A stretch of 64,000 nucleotides of DNA from Pirellulales bacterium (GTDB lineage: Bacteria > Planctomycetota > Planctomycetia > Pirellulales > Lacipirellulaceae). Positions 41,420 through 51,100 of the stretch are shown here, one piece after another. The first letter of the stretch is position 1; every line of letters starts with the position of its first letter. The DNA lies in contig JAKVCC010000005.1 of NCBI GenBank assembly GCA_022448265.1, positions 62,001 through 126,000 of the forward strand. The letters are read 5' to 3'. The notes beneath the pieces are model-generated. The model ran no database searches and was not told the DNA's origin. It saw only the letters and a list, made by a program, of their open reading frames with translations. The position numbers and the translations under genes were made by a program.

Positions 41420-42034
41420 CTAGGGCTGTGAGGCAGCCTTGGCGGGTTGCGCAGGGGCCGTGATTTCTATGACTGCCCCTTCGACCGGACTGTTACAAGT
41501 TGCGTCGCTGCAAGACATATAGGTCAGTTTGACAGGAATCTGGATCGGCCCTTCGGGCGCCGCATTTAACCGTAGCGGCAAGTAGACTGTAACTGCTCCG
41601 TCGGGATAAACAGGAAACGTGACCTCCAGGATCTCGTCGTGATGGTCATGGGCCTGCTCGGCAGACACGAGCGCGCCGACATCCTGGAACTGGTTTGCAT
41701 TACCCACTTCTAAGAGCGTCGGCCGACCGATGCCATCGACTCCCGTTTTGGGCAACTTGCTGCCATAAAGGTGAAACCCAGGATCGTCCGGCGTAAAAAT
41801 ACCGCGGATCACCAGCAGCCCATCCTCACTCCAGGCGGAGCTCACCTCGACTTCAACCCGCCCATCGGACTCGTGATGTGAGGCTGAATTTTGCCCATAG
41901 GCTAAATTTTCCAGGGAGCTGGCTGTGCGAAGGCCGATTCCTCCGGCATCATTTTCGATCAGGCTCGAACCGCCGTCGCATCCAAGGAGGGACACGGCGA
42001 GAATAATCACAGCTACCTGTTTATGCGAACACAT
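41420..42034 (-). CDS. Lipoprotein with DsbD-N-terminal-like domain
   Basis: 204 residues from ATG at 42034, with AGGAA ten bases upstream. The signal VAVIILAVSLLGCDGG contains a lipobox LLGC. The mature part resembles the N-terminal immunoglobulin-like domain of DsbD: VEVEVSSAWSEDGLLVIRG, FHLYGSKLPKTGVDGIGRP, then LTYMSCSDATCNSPVEGAVI. The two cysteines in CSDATC would be the redox pair used to pass electrons to periplasmic thiols. No membrane DsbD core is present here, so a partner must be elsewhere. The longer open frame to 42304 runs into unrelated relic sequence. It converges with glpD. Confidence 0.78.
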   Translation of the reverse strand: MCSHKQVAVIILAVSLLGCDGGSSLIENDAGGIGLRTASSLENLAYGQNSASHHESDGRVEVEVSSAWSEDGLLVIRGIFTPDDPGFHLYGSKLPKTGVDGIGRPTLLEVGNANQFQDVGALVSAEQAHDHHDEILEVTFPVYPDGAVTVYLPLRLNAAPEGPIQIPVKLTYMSCSDATCNSPVEGAVIEITAPAQPAKAASQP

Positions 42035-42174
42035 GAAAGCTGGTTCCTGGTATTTGTTTCTCAGTTCAAAGCGACCCCAATAGACGCGATTGTAGCCGTC
42101 GGCAAAAGACCAAAAAGACGTCAGGCGACTTTCTGCTTCTATAAAGGTACCTGACACCCTTCTTTTTTTGTGCA

Positions 42175-42343
42175 CGCCTATGATTTTTGAGGGGTGTGCG
42201 GTGTGGTAGATCTCATGACAGAGTTTTTTAACCAGATCGATTTCAAGGTTCAAACAGAGTGTCGCTGCCACGGTAAGGATCTGCAGCCACAGGATATCTC
42301 GCATCAGGTAGGCGGGCAGATAGAGGGCATTGCCAACGTGGAG
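42175..42343 (-). pseudogene. Possible relic of a Popeye-like membrane protein
   Basis: On the minus strand, directly after an in-frame TAG, the frame reads HVGNALYLPAYLMRDILWLQ followed by ILTVAATLCLNLE. The pattern VGNxLYLxAYLxRDxLWLR is familiar from Popeye/cyclic-nucleotide-type membrane proteins. There is no start codon with a ribosome site and the sequence degrades after about 40 residues, so if real it is a fragment. The region 42344-42707 further right holds nothing else I can support. Confidence 0.3.
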
Positions 42344-42707
42344 CTATTAAATAATTGCGCAAATCTTGATCGGAGATGCCGCAATCTATTAGACAGGCCG
42401 TGCCGCAGGCGGAGTCACCATGATAGCGGTTGGCTTCTATTGCCAATGTCGCAGATTTCCGAAGTAGTTGCCCAGCCGGGTGCTGAAGTCCGTGGCTAGG
42501 AACATCCCGGGCGCCGCTGAAATTGTGTCTGCTTACCCCTGATGGCCAGCAAGCGAACCCCTTACACTGGAATCAAGTTTCAAAATCTGGTTTGGGGCGG
42601 CAATTGTCGGGGATTGTTCTGTCGACGGTCGGTTTTGAAATAGTTTTTGGTGAGAACTGCGCCTGTGGTGTAGCGGAAAAATTCTATTTTGTGGTCATTG
42701 TGGTGCT

Positions 42708-44033
42708 ATGAGCGAAGAGCCATCTTTCCAGCAGCGGCAGTTCGAGGTTTCGACTTTAGGCGCATGCCAATATGATTCACCCCTCCAGCGCCCTTTGCGG
42801 AACGGCAAGAACGCGAAAAAATTTATTCCCGATGACGCGCGTGTTCTTTATGAGCCTCGTTTTCGTTTACGTGACAAAATCAATACTCTTTCATTCGAGC
42901 GTGCCGGAGCGAGAGAAAAAGTATTTTTTGATCCGCGCCAGATGACCGCGGCAATCGTCACTTGCGGTGGCCTATGCCCTGGGATCAACAACATCATTCG
43001 CAGTGTGGTGCTCGAACTCAGTCATAATTGTGGAGTCCAGAAGGTACTGGGCATTCGGTATGGATATCAGGGCCTTCAGTACAAAACAGCCCACCCTCCG
43101 CTCGCATTGACGATTGCAAGCGTTGAAGGCATTCATCATCAAGGTGGTACGATCCTGGGTTCCTCGCGGGGCCGGAAGGATCCGAAACTCGCCGTTGATT
43201 TTATGACAAGATCGAAAATCGATGTTCTGTTTTGTATCGGAGGCGATGGTACTCAGCGGGGCGCGCATCAGATTGCCCAGGAAGTGGCCCGCCGAAAGAT
43301 TCCGATCGCAGTCGTCGGCATCCCGAAGACGATCGACAACGATATTAAGTTCTGCTACCGCTCATTTGGTTATTATTCCGCCGTTGCCGAAGCAGAAAAG
43401 GTGATTGACCGGGCACATGTCGAGGCTAAGGGAGTCGAGAATGGCGTCGGTTTGGTGAAACTTATGGGGCGCGAAGCGGGATTTATTGCCGCTGCTGCTG
43501 CGCTCGCCAGCGGGGAAGCCAATTTCGTGCTTGTCCCTGAGGTGCCGTTCGATCTTGATGGTTCTGGCGGACTGCTGGAGGCTGTGGATCGCCGCTTGAG
43601 AGCTCGCGGGCATGCGGTAGTGGTGGTCGCTGAAGGCGCTGGGCAACACTTGCTGGATTATGGCGAAGAGGCGTGCGATGTCTCGGGCAACCCACAATTG
43701 GGTGATATCGGTCTGTTTCTCAAACAGGAATTGATTGACTCCTTTGAAGCCCGGAAGATGCGGGCAAGCGTTAAATATTTTGATCCCAGCTACCATATCC
43801 GGAGTGTACCTGCTAACGCTGCGGACAGTCTGCTCTGCGAACGACTAGCTCGCAGTGCTGTCCATGCGGCATTGGCTGGGAAGACGGACCTGCTGATCGG
43901 TCTCTGGCACAACAATCTTATCCATGTGCCGCTGAAGGTTTCGACTGGGGTGAAGAAACGACTCTCGCCGGCAGGCGAGCTTTGGAATTCGGTCCTCGCA
44001 TTAACCGGTCAGGAGAAATGGTTTCGTGCATAG
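42708..44033 (+). CDS. 6-phosphofructokinase, plant-like ATP type
   Basis: 441 residues. After about 80 N-terminal residues typical of the plant/bacterial long group comes the core: AAIVTCGGLCPGINNIIRSV, GGTILGSSRGRKDP, G178-GDGT182, P206-KTIDND212, GREAGFIAAAAALASGEANF. Glycine after GGD is the mark of ATP-dependent enzymes, while Lys in PKTIDND is common to pyrophosphate enzymes; the combination is that of plant ATP-PFKs and their bacterial relatives. It phosphorylates fructose 6-phosphate in glycolysis. Phosphoryl donor is an inference. The last eight bases overlap the following peptidase frame, suggesting coupling. Confidence 0.9.
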   Translation: MSEEPSFQQRQFEVSTLGACQYDSPLQRPLRNGKNAKKFIPDDARVLYEPRFRLRDKINTLSFERAGAREKVFFDPRQMTAAIVTCGGLCPGINNIIRSVVLELSHNCGVQKVLGIRYGYQGLQYKTAHPPLALTIASVEGIHHQGGTILGSSRGRKDPKLAVDFMTRSKIDVLFCIGGDGTQRGAHQIAQEVARRKIPIAVVGIPKTIDNDIKFCYRSFGYYSAVAEAEKVIDRAHVEAKGVENGVGLVKLMGREAGFIAAAAALASGEANFVLVPEVPFDLDGSGGLLEAVDRRLRARGHAVVVVAEGAGQHLLDYGEEACDVSGNPQLGDIGLFLKQELIDSFEARKMRASVKYFDPSYHIRSVPANAADSLLCERLARSAVHAALAGKTDLLIGLWHNNLIHVPLKVSTGVKKRLSPAGELWNSVLALTGQEKWFRA

Positions 44034-46158
44034 CTTTAGCCAGGGGCTCAGGAGGTTGTTTAAGTTCTTTCGAAATAGAGGCTTGGCCCCTGGGAAGACC
44101 CCTCAGGGAAACCGGCTCAGTCAATTGCTCGCATCTAGCTTGATTTGCACGGTGGCGATCTCGGCGTTTGCCGATGAAGGCATGTGGCTCTTTGAAGACT
44201 TGCCCCTCGAACATCTCAAACAAAAATACGAATTCCAGCCAACCGCCGCCTGGAAAGAACATGTGATGCTTTCATCTGTGCGGTTCAATTCGGGCGGATC
44301 CGCGTCGTTTGTTTCTAGTAGGGGGCTCGTCCTCACCAACCACCATGTTGCAGCTGACACGTTACAGAAGCTGTCGACGCCAAAAAACAACTATCTGGAA
44401 GACGGATTTTTGGCATCGAGTCACGCGGAGGAGTTGAAGTCGCCGGACTTGGAGCTCAATCAATTAGTTTCCATTAGCGATGTGACTGATCGCGTGAACA
44501 AAGCTGTTAGTGCTTCACATTCTTCGGACGAGGCGTACCGCGCGCGGCGGGCGGTTATGGCTCAAATTGAAAAAGAAGCACTCGACGAGTCAGGTCTACG
44601 GAGCGATGTTGTGACTCTTTTTGGAGGTGCGAAGTACCATCTCTATCGCTACAAGAAATACACCGACGTGCGCCTCGTTTGGGCACCTGAGTCACGAGCG
44701 GCATTCTTTGGCGGAGATGCCGACAATTTCGAGTACCCTCGTTACAACCTGGACGTGGCTTTATTTCGAGTTTACGAAAATGGTATCCCAGTGCCTGTGG
44801 AGCATTTTCTGAAGATGTCGGAGTGTGGCGCGCAAGAGGAGGAGTTGGTGTTGGTTTCCGGCAATCCTGGTCGGACGCGGCGCAGCTACACGATTGCTGC
44901 GCTGAAACAATTGCGAGACCGCCGTCTGCCGCGTGCGCTCGACTTGTTTCGCCGCCGCGAGGTTTTGTTGCAGCAGTTTGGCTTGGAAGGAGCCGAGCAG
45001 CGGCGACGGGCCCAGAAAGAACTATTTAGCGTCCAAAATCGTCGCAAGGCTTACACAGGAATGCTTGCCGGACTATCGGACCCGGGGTTGATCGCTGCTA
45101 AACAAACCGCGGAGAAATCGCTTCGAGCAGAAGTGCAGGGTCGTGAGTTGCACTATGCTATCGACGCATGGGACAAGATTGCTGGCGCCCAAGCCCGAGT
45201 CTCGTTGCAAGAGAATCGGCTGGCAAGCCTCTCCCATTTGTCACGCTACTACCGTCTCGCAGAAAAAATTGTGTTGATGACTGGTGAGGATGAAAAACCC
45301 AGCGATGAGCGGCTCCGCGAGTTTCGCAGTTCGGCACGCAAGTCGCTAGAGCACGACCTGTTTTCCCCTGCGCCAATTTACGACGATCTTGAACAGGCAA
45401 AACTTGCCGACGCACTGGCTTACTTCGCCCAGCTTCGTGGCGGAGACGATCCGTTGGTCACTTCTGTACTTGCTGGTTTAAGTCCCGTGGAACGAGCGGC
45501 CCGGCTAATCCAGGGGACCCGACTCAAAGAGGTTGCCCAGCGGCGCCAGCTCGCCGCCGGAGGTAGTGAGGCGGTCGCCCGGTCGTCTGATCCGATGATC
45601 AGGCTCGTGCGATTGATCGAACCCGAGTATCGGAGAAATCGTCAGGTTGCGGAAGAAGCCGCAGAGGTTAAACGCCAAGCCTACGGCCATATATTGACGG
45701 CGAAAGTGGCCATTGAAGGTACGTCGGATTATCCGGACGCAACTTTTACCCTGCGCTTAGCGTTTGGAGTTGTTCGGGGTTACGTTGAGAATCGGCAAGT
45801 GATTCCACCCTGGACAACACTGGGCGGAGCCTATGATCACCAGGAGCGACACGGAGGAAAGGATGCCTGGCGATTACCCGTGGGGTGGCACCAGCACCGC
45901 AAGGACGTCGATCTTGCGGTGCCGTTGAATTTCATATGCACGGTCGATATCGTAGGCGGCAATTCGGGCAGCCCCGTGATCAACCGTGCGGGAGAACTCG
46001 TTGGCGTAATATTTGATGGCAACATTCAGTCCCTGACGGCCGACTATCTTTATTCGGAGAAGGTGTCTCGGGCGGTGGCAGTTCACTCAACTGGTATTCG
46101 CGAATCGCTGCGAAATATCTATGGGGCTGGAGATTTGGCGGATGAGTTGGGCCAATAG
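44026..46158 (+). CDS. S46 family dipeptidyl-peptidase (DPP7/DPP11 type)
   Basis: 710 residues. A long basic leader precedes a signal segment LLASSLICTVAISAFADEG. Mature start GMWLFEDLPLEHLKQKY is characteristic of S46. Catalytic triad: His in TNHHVA (106-107), Asp243 in YNLDVALFRVY, Ser647 in GGNSGSPVINRAGE. The VIFDGN stretch has glycine at the position that separates DPP7-like from Arg-bearing DPP11 enzymes, hinting at preference for hydrophobic P1; this is an inference. S46 enzymes release dipeptides from peptide N-termini in the periplasm. The start lies within the pfk gene (8-nt overlap). A 6-bp GC-rich hairpin, TGGCGC/GCGCCA at 46264-46279, lies about 105 nt past the stop. Confidence 0.93.
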   Translation: MHSFSQGLRRLFKFFRNRGLAPGKTPQGNRLSQLLASSLICTVAISAFADEGMWLFEDLPLEHLKQKYEFQPTAAWKEHVMLSSVRFNSGGSASFVSSRGLVLTNHHVAADTLQKLSTPKNNYLEDGFLASSHAEELKSPDLELNQLVSISDVTDRVNKAVSASHSSDEAYRARRAVMAQIEKEALDESGLRSDVVTLFGGAKYHLYRYKKYTDVRLVWAPESRAAFFGGDADNFEYPRYNLDVALFRVYENGIPVPVEHFLKMSECGAQEEELVLVSGNPGRTRRSYTIAALKQLRDRRLPRALDLFRRREVLLQQFGLEGAEQRRRAQKELFSVQNRRKAYTGMLAGLSDPGLIAAKQTAEKSLRAEVQGRELHYAIDAWDKIAGAQARVSLQENRLASLSHLSRYYRLAEKIVLMTGEDEKPSDERLREFRSSARKSLEHDLFSPAPIYDDLEQAKLADALAYFAQLRGGDDPLVTSVLAGLSPVERAARLIQGTRLKEVAQRRQLAAGGSEAVARSSDPMIRLVRLIEPEYRRNRQVAEEAAEVKRQAYGHILTAKVAIEGTSDYPDATFTLRLAFGVVRGYVENRQVIPPWTTLGGAYDHQERHGGKDAWRLPVGWHQHRKDVDLAVPLNFICTVDIVGGNSGSPVINRAGELVGVIFDGNIQSLTADYLYSEKVSRAVAVHSTGIRESLRNIYGAGDLADELGQ

Positions 46159-46363
46159 GTCCAGGTCGTGACGGCGTCAGCGCTCCAGTCGGGACAAAAA
46201 CCGTCGCTGGCAGCTGTGGTGTCAGTGAGGGTTCGTGGCTTCGTTGGTGGACTCGCATTGGCCATGGCGCCTGTGCGCCAGCCGTAAGGGTTATTCCTCT
46301 CTGGCCCGCGGCGGCACCGCAGAGAATAGCACAGATTAAACGGCTACAAGCGAATAAGGGCTT

Positions 46364-47683
46364 CTAGAAAAACGGGTCTTCATCTTCGGTTGCATTGAAC
46401 GGGTCCTCGCCCTCTGTCCCTTCCAAGGCGTCCCTGGTTGAGTCGCCGTCTGCGGCCGATGGTAGGGCTCCTTCCTCAAATGGATTTTCTGCGGACACGT
46501 CCGTTTTTTCTGCCCCTTCTTTGTCCTTGTCCGTTGGGCGATACCGAATTGGCACGGCCGCTCCGATTTCTTGCAGGCACTGCACCAATCCATGCTTTGT
46601 GACCAGAAAAATATGATCGGACTGGTCGTTGACAATGGCAGAAACCTGCGATGAGGTGGCGATCCGGCCAGCGAGACTGCCGGATTCTTTGTCCAGCAAA
46701 ACAAGTGTGCCGCGCCTGTCGAGCCCATAGGCATAGTGGGAACCCAGGGCTACAAATTGAGATATTCCTGCCGCGTGCCATAGGCCACGACCATTGCTGC
46801 TATCAAGGGCATGGAGGGCGGGCTGCTTGGATACGACAAAGGCCTTATCGCCGGCGATGGCCGGCTTGTCCGCAATCGGAAATCCTGTCGAATAGCGCCA
46901 CATCTCATTTCCCGCAGTCTCGTGAAAGCAATAGAGGTGTCCGTCAAGGGATGCGACGTACAAATAGGGCTCTTGCGCAGCAGGCTCAGCGACAACCTCA
47001 TCATTCGTTTGAACGCGGTAAAGTGGTTTCGGGTTGTTTAGGCTTCCCACATATAAATATCCTTCACTGGTAGGCCAGCTTACGACTTTGCCAGCGGAAG
47101 CCGGACCATGAAAGCTACGACCAATCGATTGGTACTGCCAAGGCGATCTATCAGAGTTCTCCAACTCATATGCTTCTACGCAACCTGTGACGGGTGCGAC
47201 GTAGACATGGCGGTTGCTGAGTGCAGGAGATGCGATTGTTGCACTGCCAATGGTGCGCGACCATTTCAGTCGGCCGTCGTGACGAGACAACAGATGGAGA
47301 CGCGACCCACTCAGTACGGCGACGTACTGGGAATTAACAGCCATGCCGCTGGTGGAATCACTTCGCCCAGCAATATCTGCAATCCAAAGAGTCTCGCCCG
47401 TTTCTGCGCTGACGGCCTGAACCGACCCATCGGTTGTGAGCGCAAACAATTGGTTTTTGTCGAGCGTCCATTTGGAAACTTCGTGACGCGCAGGGTCCAC
47501 CTGGATATGTGAAAACCACACCCGCAGCAAGCCATGCCTGCCGGCTTCATCTTGCGAAACAAGGTCGTTCGCCGCTGCAGCGTTAGCCGTCGCGCCCATG
47601 GTCCAGGCGCACAGCGTGCATAGAGCAAGCCGAGTGAACCTGGACTGCGCACGCGGTAAGGTTGGTCTGTGCTGGTATTTCAT
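46364..47683 (-). CDS. Secreted PQQ-binding-like beta-propeller protein
   Basis: 439 residues from ATG at 47683 (MKYQHRPTLPRAQ), followed by a signal segment LALCTLCAWTMGATANAAAA. Repeats of the PQQ/WD propeller type run through the middle: LFALTTDGSVQAVSAETGET, LHLLSRHDGRLKWSRTIGS, YLYVASLDGHLYCFHETAGN and FVVSKQPALHALDSSNGRG. The C-terminus is acidic and of low complexity, with NPFEEG, DPFN and DEDPFF motifs. No quinone-ligating or catalytic residues are visible, so a scaffold role is more likely than enzymatic. The frame extends to 47803 with further Met codons; the ribosome site is not decisive. It is divergent from the 1365-residue gene. Confidence 0.82.
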   Translation of the reverse strand: MKYQHRPTLPRAQSRFTRLALCTLCAWTMGATANAAAANDLVSQDEAGRHGLLRVWFSHIQVDPARHEVSKWTLDKNQLFALTTDGSVQAVSAETGETLWIADIAGRSDSTSGMAVNSQYVAVLSGSRLHLLSRHDGRLKWSRTIGSATIASPALSNRHVYVAPVTGCVEAYELENSDRSPWQYQSIGRSFHGPASAGKVVSWPTSEGYLYVGSLNNPKPLYRVQTNDEVVAEPAAQEPYLYVASLDGHLYCFHETAGNEMWRYSTGFPIADKPAIAGDKAFVVSKQPALHALDSSNGRGLWHAAGISQFVALGSHYAYGLDRRGTLVLLDKESGSLAGRIATSSQVSAIVNDQSDHIFLVTKHGLVQCLQEIGAAVPIRYRPTDKDKEGAEKTDVSAENPFEEGALPSAADGDSTRDALEGTEGEDPFNATEDEDPFF

Positions 47684-47803
47684 GTTTGTTGAGAGCATGG
47701 ATTGGACAGCGCCGCTGGCGCAGACTACCGCCGGCGACACATAGGCCAGCGCGTCAGGGGCAAATGAGCAGTGGTGTAGCTGGAAGACACGGTTGGAAGA
47801 CAC

Positions 47804-48103
47804 AGTTAAGCAAAACAGCGGAGCGACACAAAAGAGGCAGTGAAGTTTGCCTCCCCCATCTTAGTTGCCGTTTGCTCGGAGTACAAAGAATTTCGTCGCT
47901 ATGGGCGACCAGGATGAATCTAGCTGCTTCTGGACCCTAGACCACGGGGGTAAGTGTCACCTAACATGAGTGTTTGAGTCTCGGTGGTTAGCGAGCACTT
48001 ATGGCCTGCGTGGCACGATTGTGCTTGCTGGCAATAGCCTGGGCTGCCGGCCATTGGGGCCGAGTCTCGCCCGCTTTTTTCGGTAACGGAACCTGGCGGA
48101 TCT
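47804..48103. other. Divergent intergenic region
   Basis: 300 nt between the propeller gene and the large unknown gene. No gene and no clear promoter pair is seen. Confidence 0.4.
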
Positions 48104-51100
48104 GTGAACGTTAAATCTCTAGAACTGGATGCAAGCGACTCCGCTACGCTCGAAGAACTAGTTGGGTATCTCAACTTTTCCTCTGGTGCAGGAGACCCTA
48201 ATTTCCTCCGTCAGATTAATCAGATTTACCGGTCTGTGGAATCGCGCGGAGAGCCAACGCAAAGTTTGCCGCAACTCTTCCAATGGTTGCGTGAGACAGT
48301 CGAGAGATTGGAAAAGGCTGGAGGGCCGTTTGCCAAGGCAGAGCAGGCGCGGGGGGTTATCGGAATATTGGCAGACAAGCTGCTTCCGGCGTATCGCCAA
48401 TTCCATCGGGATTTACTTTTTCACCAGTCAGAAGCCCAGTTGTGGCGTCCGTTTTTTATCGGCCAAGCCTTTGAGGCGATCTTGGCACAGGGCTCACCTT
48501 GGGGCGAAAGCGACAGGATCGTCTCTGGGGCGCTAGTCGAATTGAACGACTACTTCGGCTATCGTCCCATCGCGACGTTGGCCACCGGTGATACAACAGA
48601 TCCCTATCCTCACGAGTTCGTTCGTCCGTTACCGCTCTATATTCGCGGAGCAGGTGTGGAATATGGGCGCTACGAAAAAATCATCCAGTTGACCCTAGAC
48701 ATTTTGCAGAGTACCGATGAAGAGATTCTTGCGCACGCTTGGTTTGATCTTGATCGCCTGGATGAGATTGCCGTCGATCCACGGGCCTACGATTTTGACC
48801 ATCCGGTGAACCGCCGGCCCAATTATCATTTCGGTCAATGGGATCCGCGACAAATCTCCACCGCCGGCTACTACCGGCGGTTTGTATTGCAGCAAATCAC
48901 GCTGGATGCTCTGTTGTCGCGCTGTCACGAAGACAACGGCTCTCAAGGCACACCCCGAGAGGACCGTTTGAAAGAGGCGGCGTCCGTGCTGGCAGGCACC
49001 ATGCTGATGGCATCTGGGACAAGCGGCGACGGTCCGGGGAGACACGATTCGACTGTTTCACTTTCGACCTTATTGCCTCACATTGCTGGTTACCGCGACA
49101 ATTTCTACGCGCAGCTTTTGGCGGGCGCAGAAGGTTCATATGGCGAGCGGCTGCGCGAGGAGGCACGCCACTACCATCAACCTTTTGGTGCGGCACGACA
49201 GCACCTCAACCACGAGCTTGCTCGGCGCCGCGCGCTCCAGATGCAGCGCGTCCATTTGGCGCACCTCTATGCTCGGCTTAGTTTTCCCGAGTCGGCCCAA
49301 GAGCAAGCCGCCTCGGTGCGTGTCGCCTCAGCCAGAATGTTGACGGAGATTTATTGTCGCTTAACCTCCGGTCACGATGCGATTGACGCCGACAAGTTAG
49401 ATCGCGTGGTCGAGCCACTGGCTGCTTGCGAAAAGCTGTTGTATGACGCGATCGAGTGCGGTGCCTTGGTCGATCCATGGAACGTAGTAGGTTTTGCGGC
49501 CAACTTCAGCCTGTTTCCGGCCTTAGAGAATACGGTCCACGACTGGCGCGTTGACGAGCTCATTGAATTGGTCGAGCAGGTACTTGATTTATGTGCGAGG
49601 GGGTGGAGCGAGGCAGCGGCGATCGACAATGCTGAGCTGGAGGAGCATTTTTCGACCCAGCTTAGCCGGCTGGCGGAATGGTGGGATAAATTTGCCACCG
49701 CGTCGGTGGAGGGTGTCAAGCGGCTGGTTGCGAAGGACATCCAGGTTTCCGCCAATCTTGTGGCGGGAGCACTCAACGCTTGGCACAAGGCTGGCGCTGC
49801 AGCGGGTGATGTTGCTTTTTGGCACATGTTTGTCGACCAATTCGATTCCTCCAAGGCGTTTCAATTGGTTATCGAAGCACTTCTCGACCACGACGATACC
49901 GTTGCGTCGATGGCATTGATGATGCAGTGGGTTAGTCAGAAGGATCGAACGCCCCTGGAAGAAGGTGACAACTCATTTCGCAGGTTGGCTTTCCGCTGGT
50001 TGGCAACAGTCGACGAGCAGCAGGAAGACCAGGAAAAGGACGCCTGGCCTCAGGTTGCCAAATTCTTTGCCTATCTGGAAGCCAATGCGGAAGACTACTG
50101 GCAAGTGCCAACGATGATGTTTGACGCCGATGGCGAAGGGATCTACGGGGAGTTCCTGGATGACGTTGACGGAGCTATTTACTTCGAAGAGGACGAGCAT
50201 GACGTCGGCAAGGACCCCGATGAGGATCCCGATGGAGAGTTTAAGGTGGGGTCCGATAACGGTCTTGAAGGCGGTCTCGACGAGGACGGGGAAGCCAATT
50301 CTGGCGGCGTGCGCTCGGGTGGGCTTTATCAGGCAGCCTATGAGGAGATGGTATATCGCGACAGTACGGACGATGGTAATGAGGGAGATATCGCCGACGA
50401 AGGAGGCGATTGGGAATATTCCGAGTGGGAACACGAGATCGAGCGGATTGAGCAACGGCTCGATTTTCTTGCCGCCATCGCCAGTCTGTGGAAACATGCT
50501 GCGATTGGTTGGGGGTTTTCCGAGCGAGGCGGAAAGCGGTCCGAGGTTTTCAATCAATGGCTTAAGCAAGCTACCGCGAATTACAGCCATTTGGTGACAT
50601 TGCTCGAAACGATCCACGACTTTCAGATCTCGCCGACCTCGGGTTCGCACGATTCGTTGGTCGAGTACGACCGGTTGCGTACGCTGAAAGAATCGCTCGT
50701 CCAAAAAATAATTGGGACATGCGTCGAAACGGCTGACGCCGCGCGGTTGCTCGCCGCCACGCACGAGCCAGGGGAATTGCAGGAGGCCGAACTGCTCGAA
50801 GATCCGATCAATATTCGCGCGGTCGGCATCCTGGACGCAATTCTGAGGGGCGATGCAGCCGGTGTTCGCAGCCAATGGCAGGAGTTTTTGGATGCGCTGC
50901 GGCCAAAATCGTTATTGTATGTACCGAATGCTCGCGGCGGCGAGCCGCGGCTTATCGTAGCGACCCGTAGCTTGCAGCAGCTGCTCTATGACTTGTTAGG
51001 TTGGCTGCCGCAAATCGGACTTATTCGGGAGACTTCTCAACTGCTTGACCTAGCACAGCAATTGGAAGCCGAACACCCGGTAGGCCAAGGGGCCGTCACC

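Noticed and set aside
42194-42499. 101-residue plus-strand frame before the phosphofructokinase
   Set aside because: No ribosome site, and it reads antisense to a better protein-like relic.
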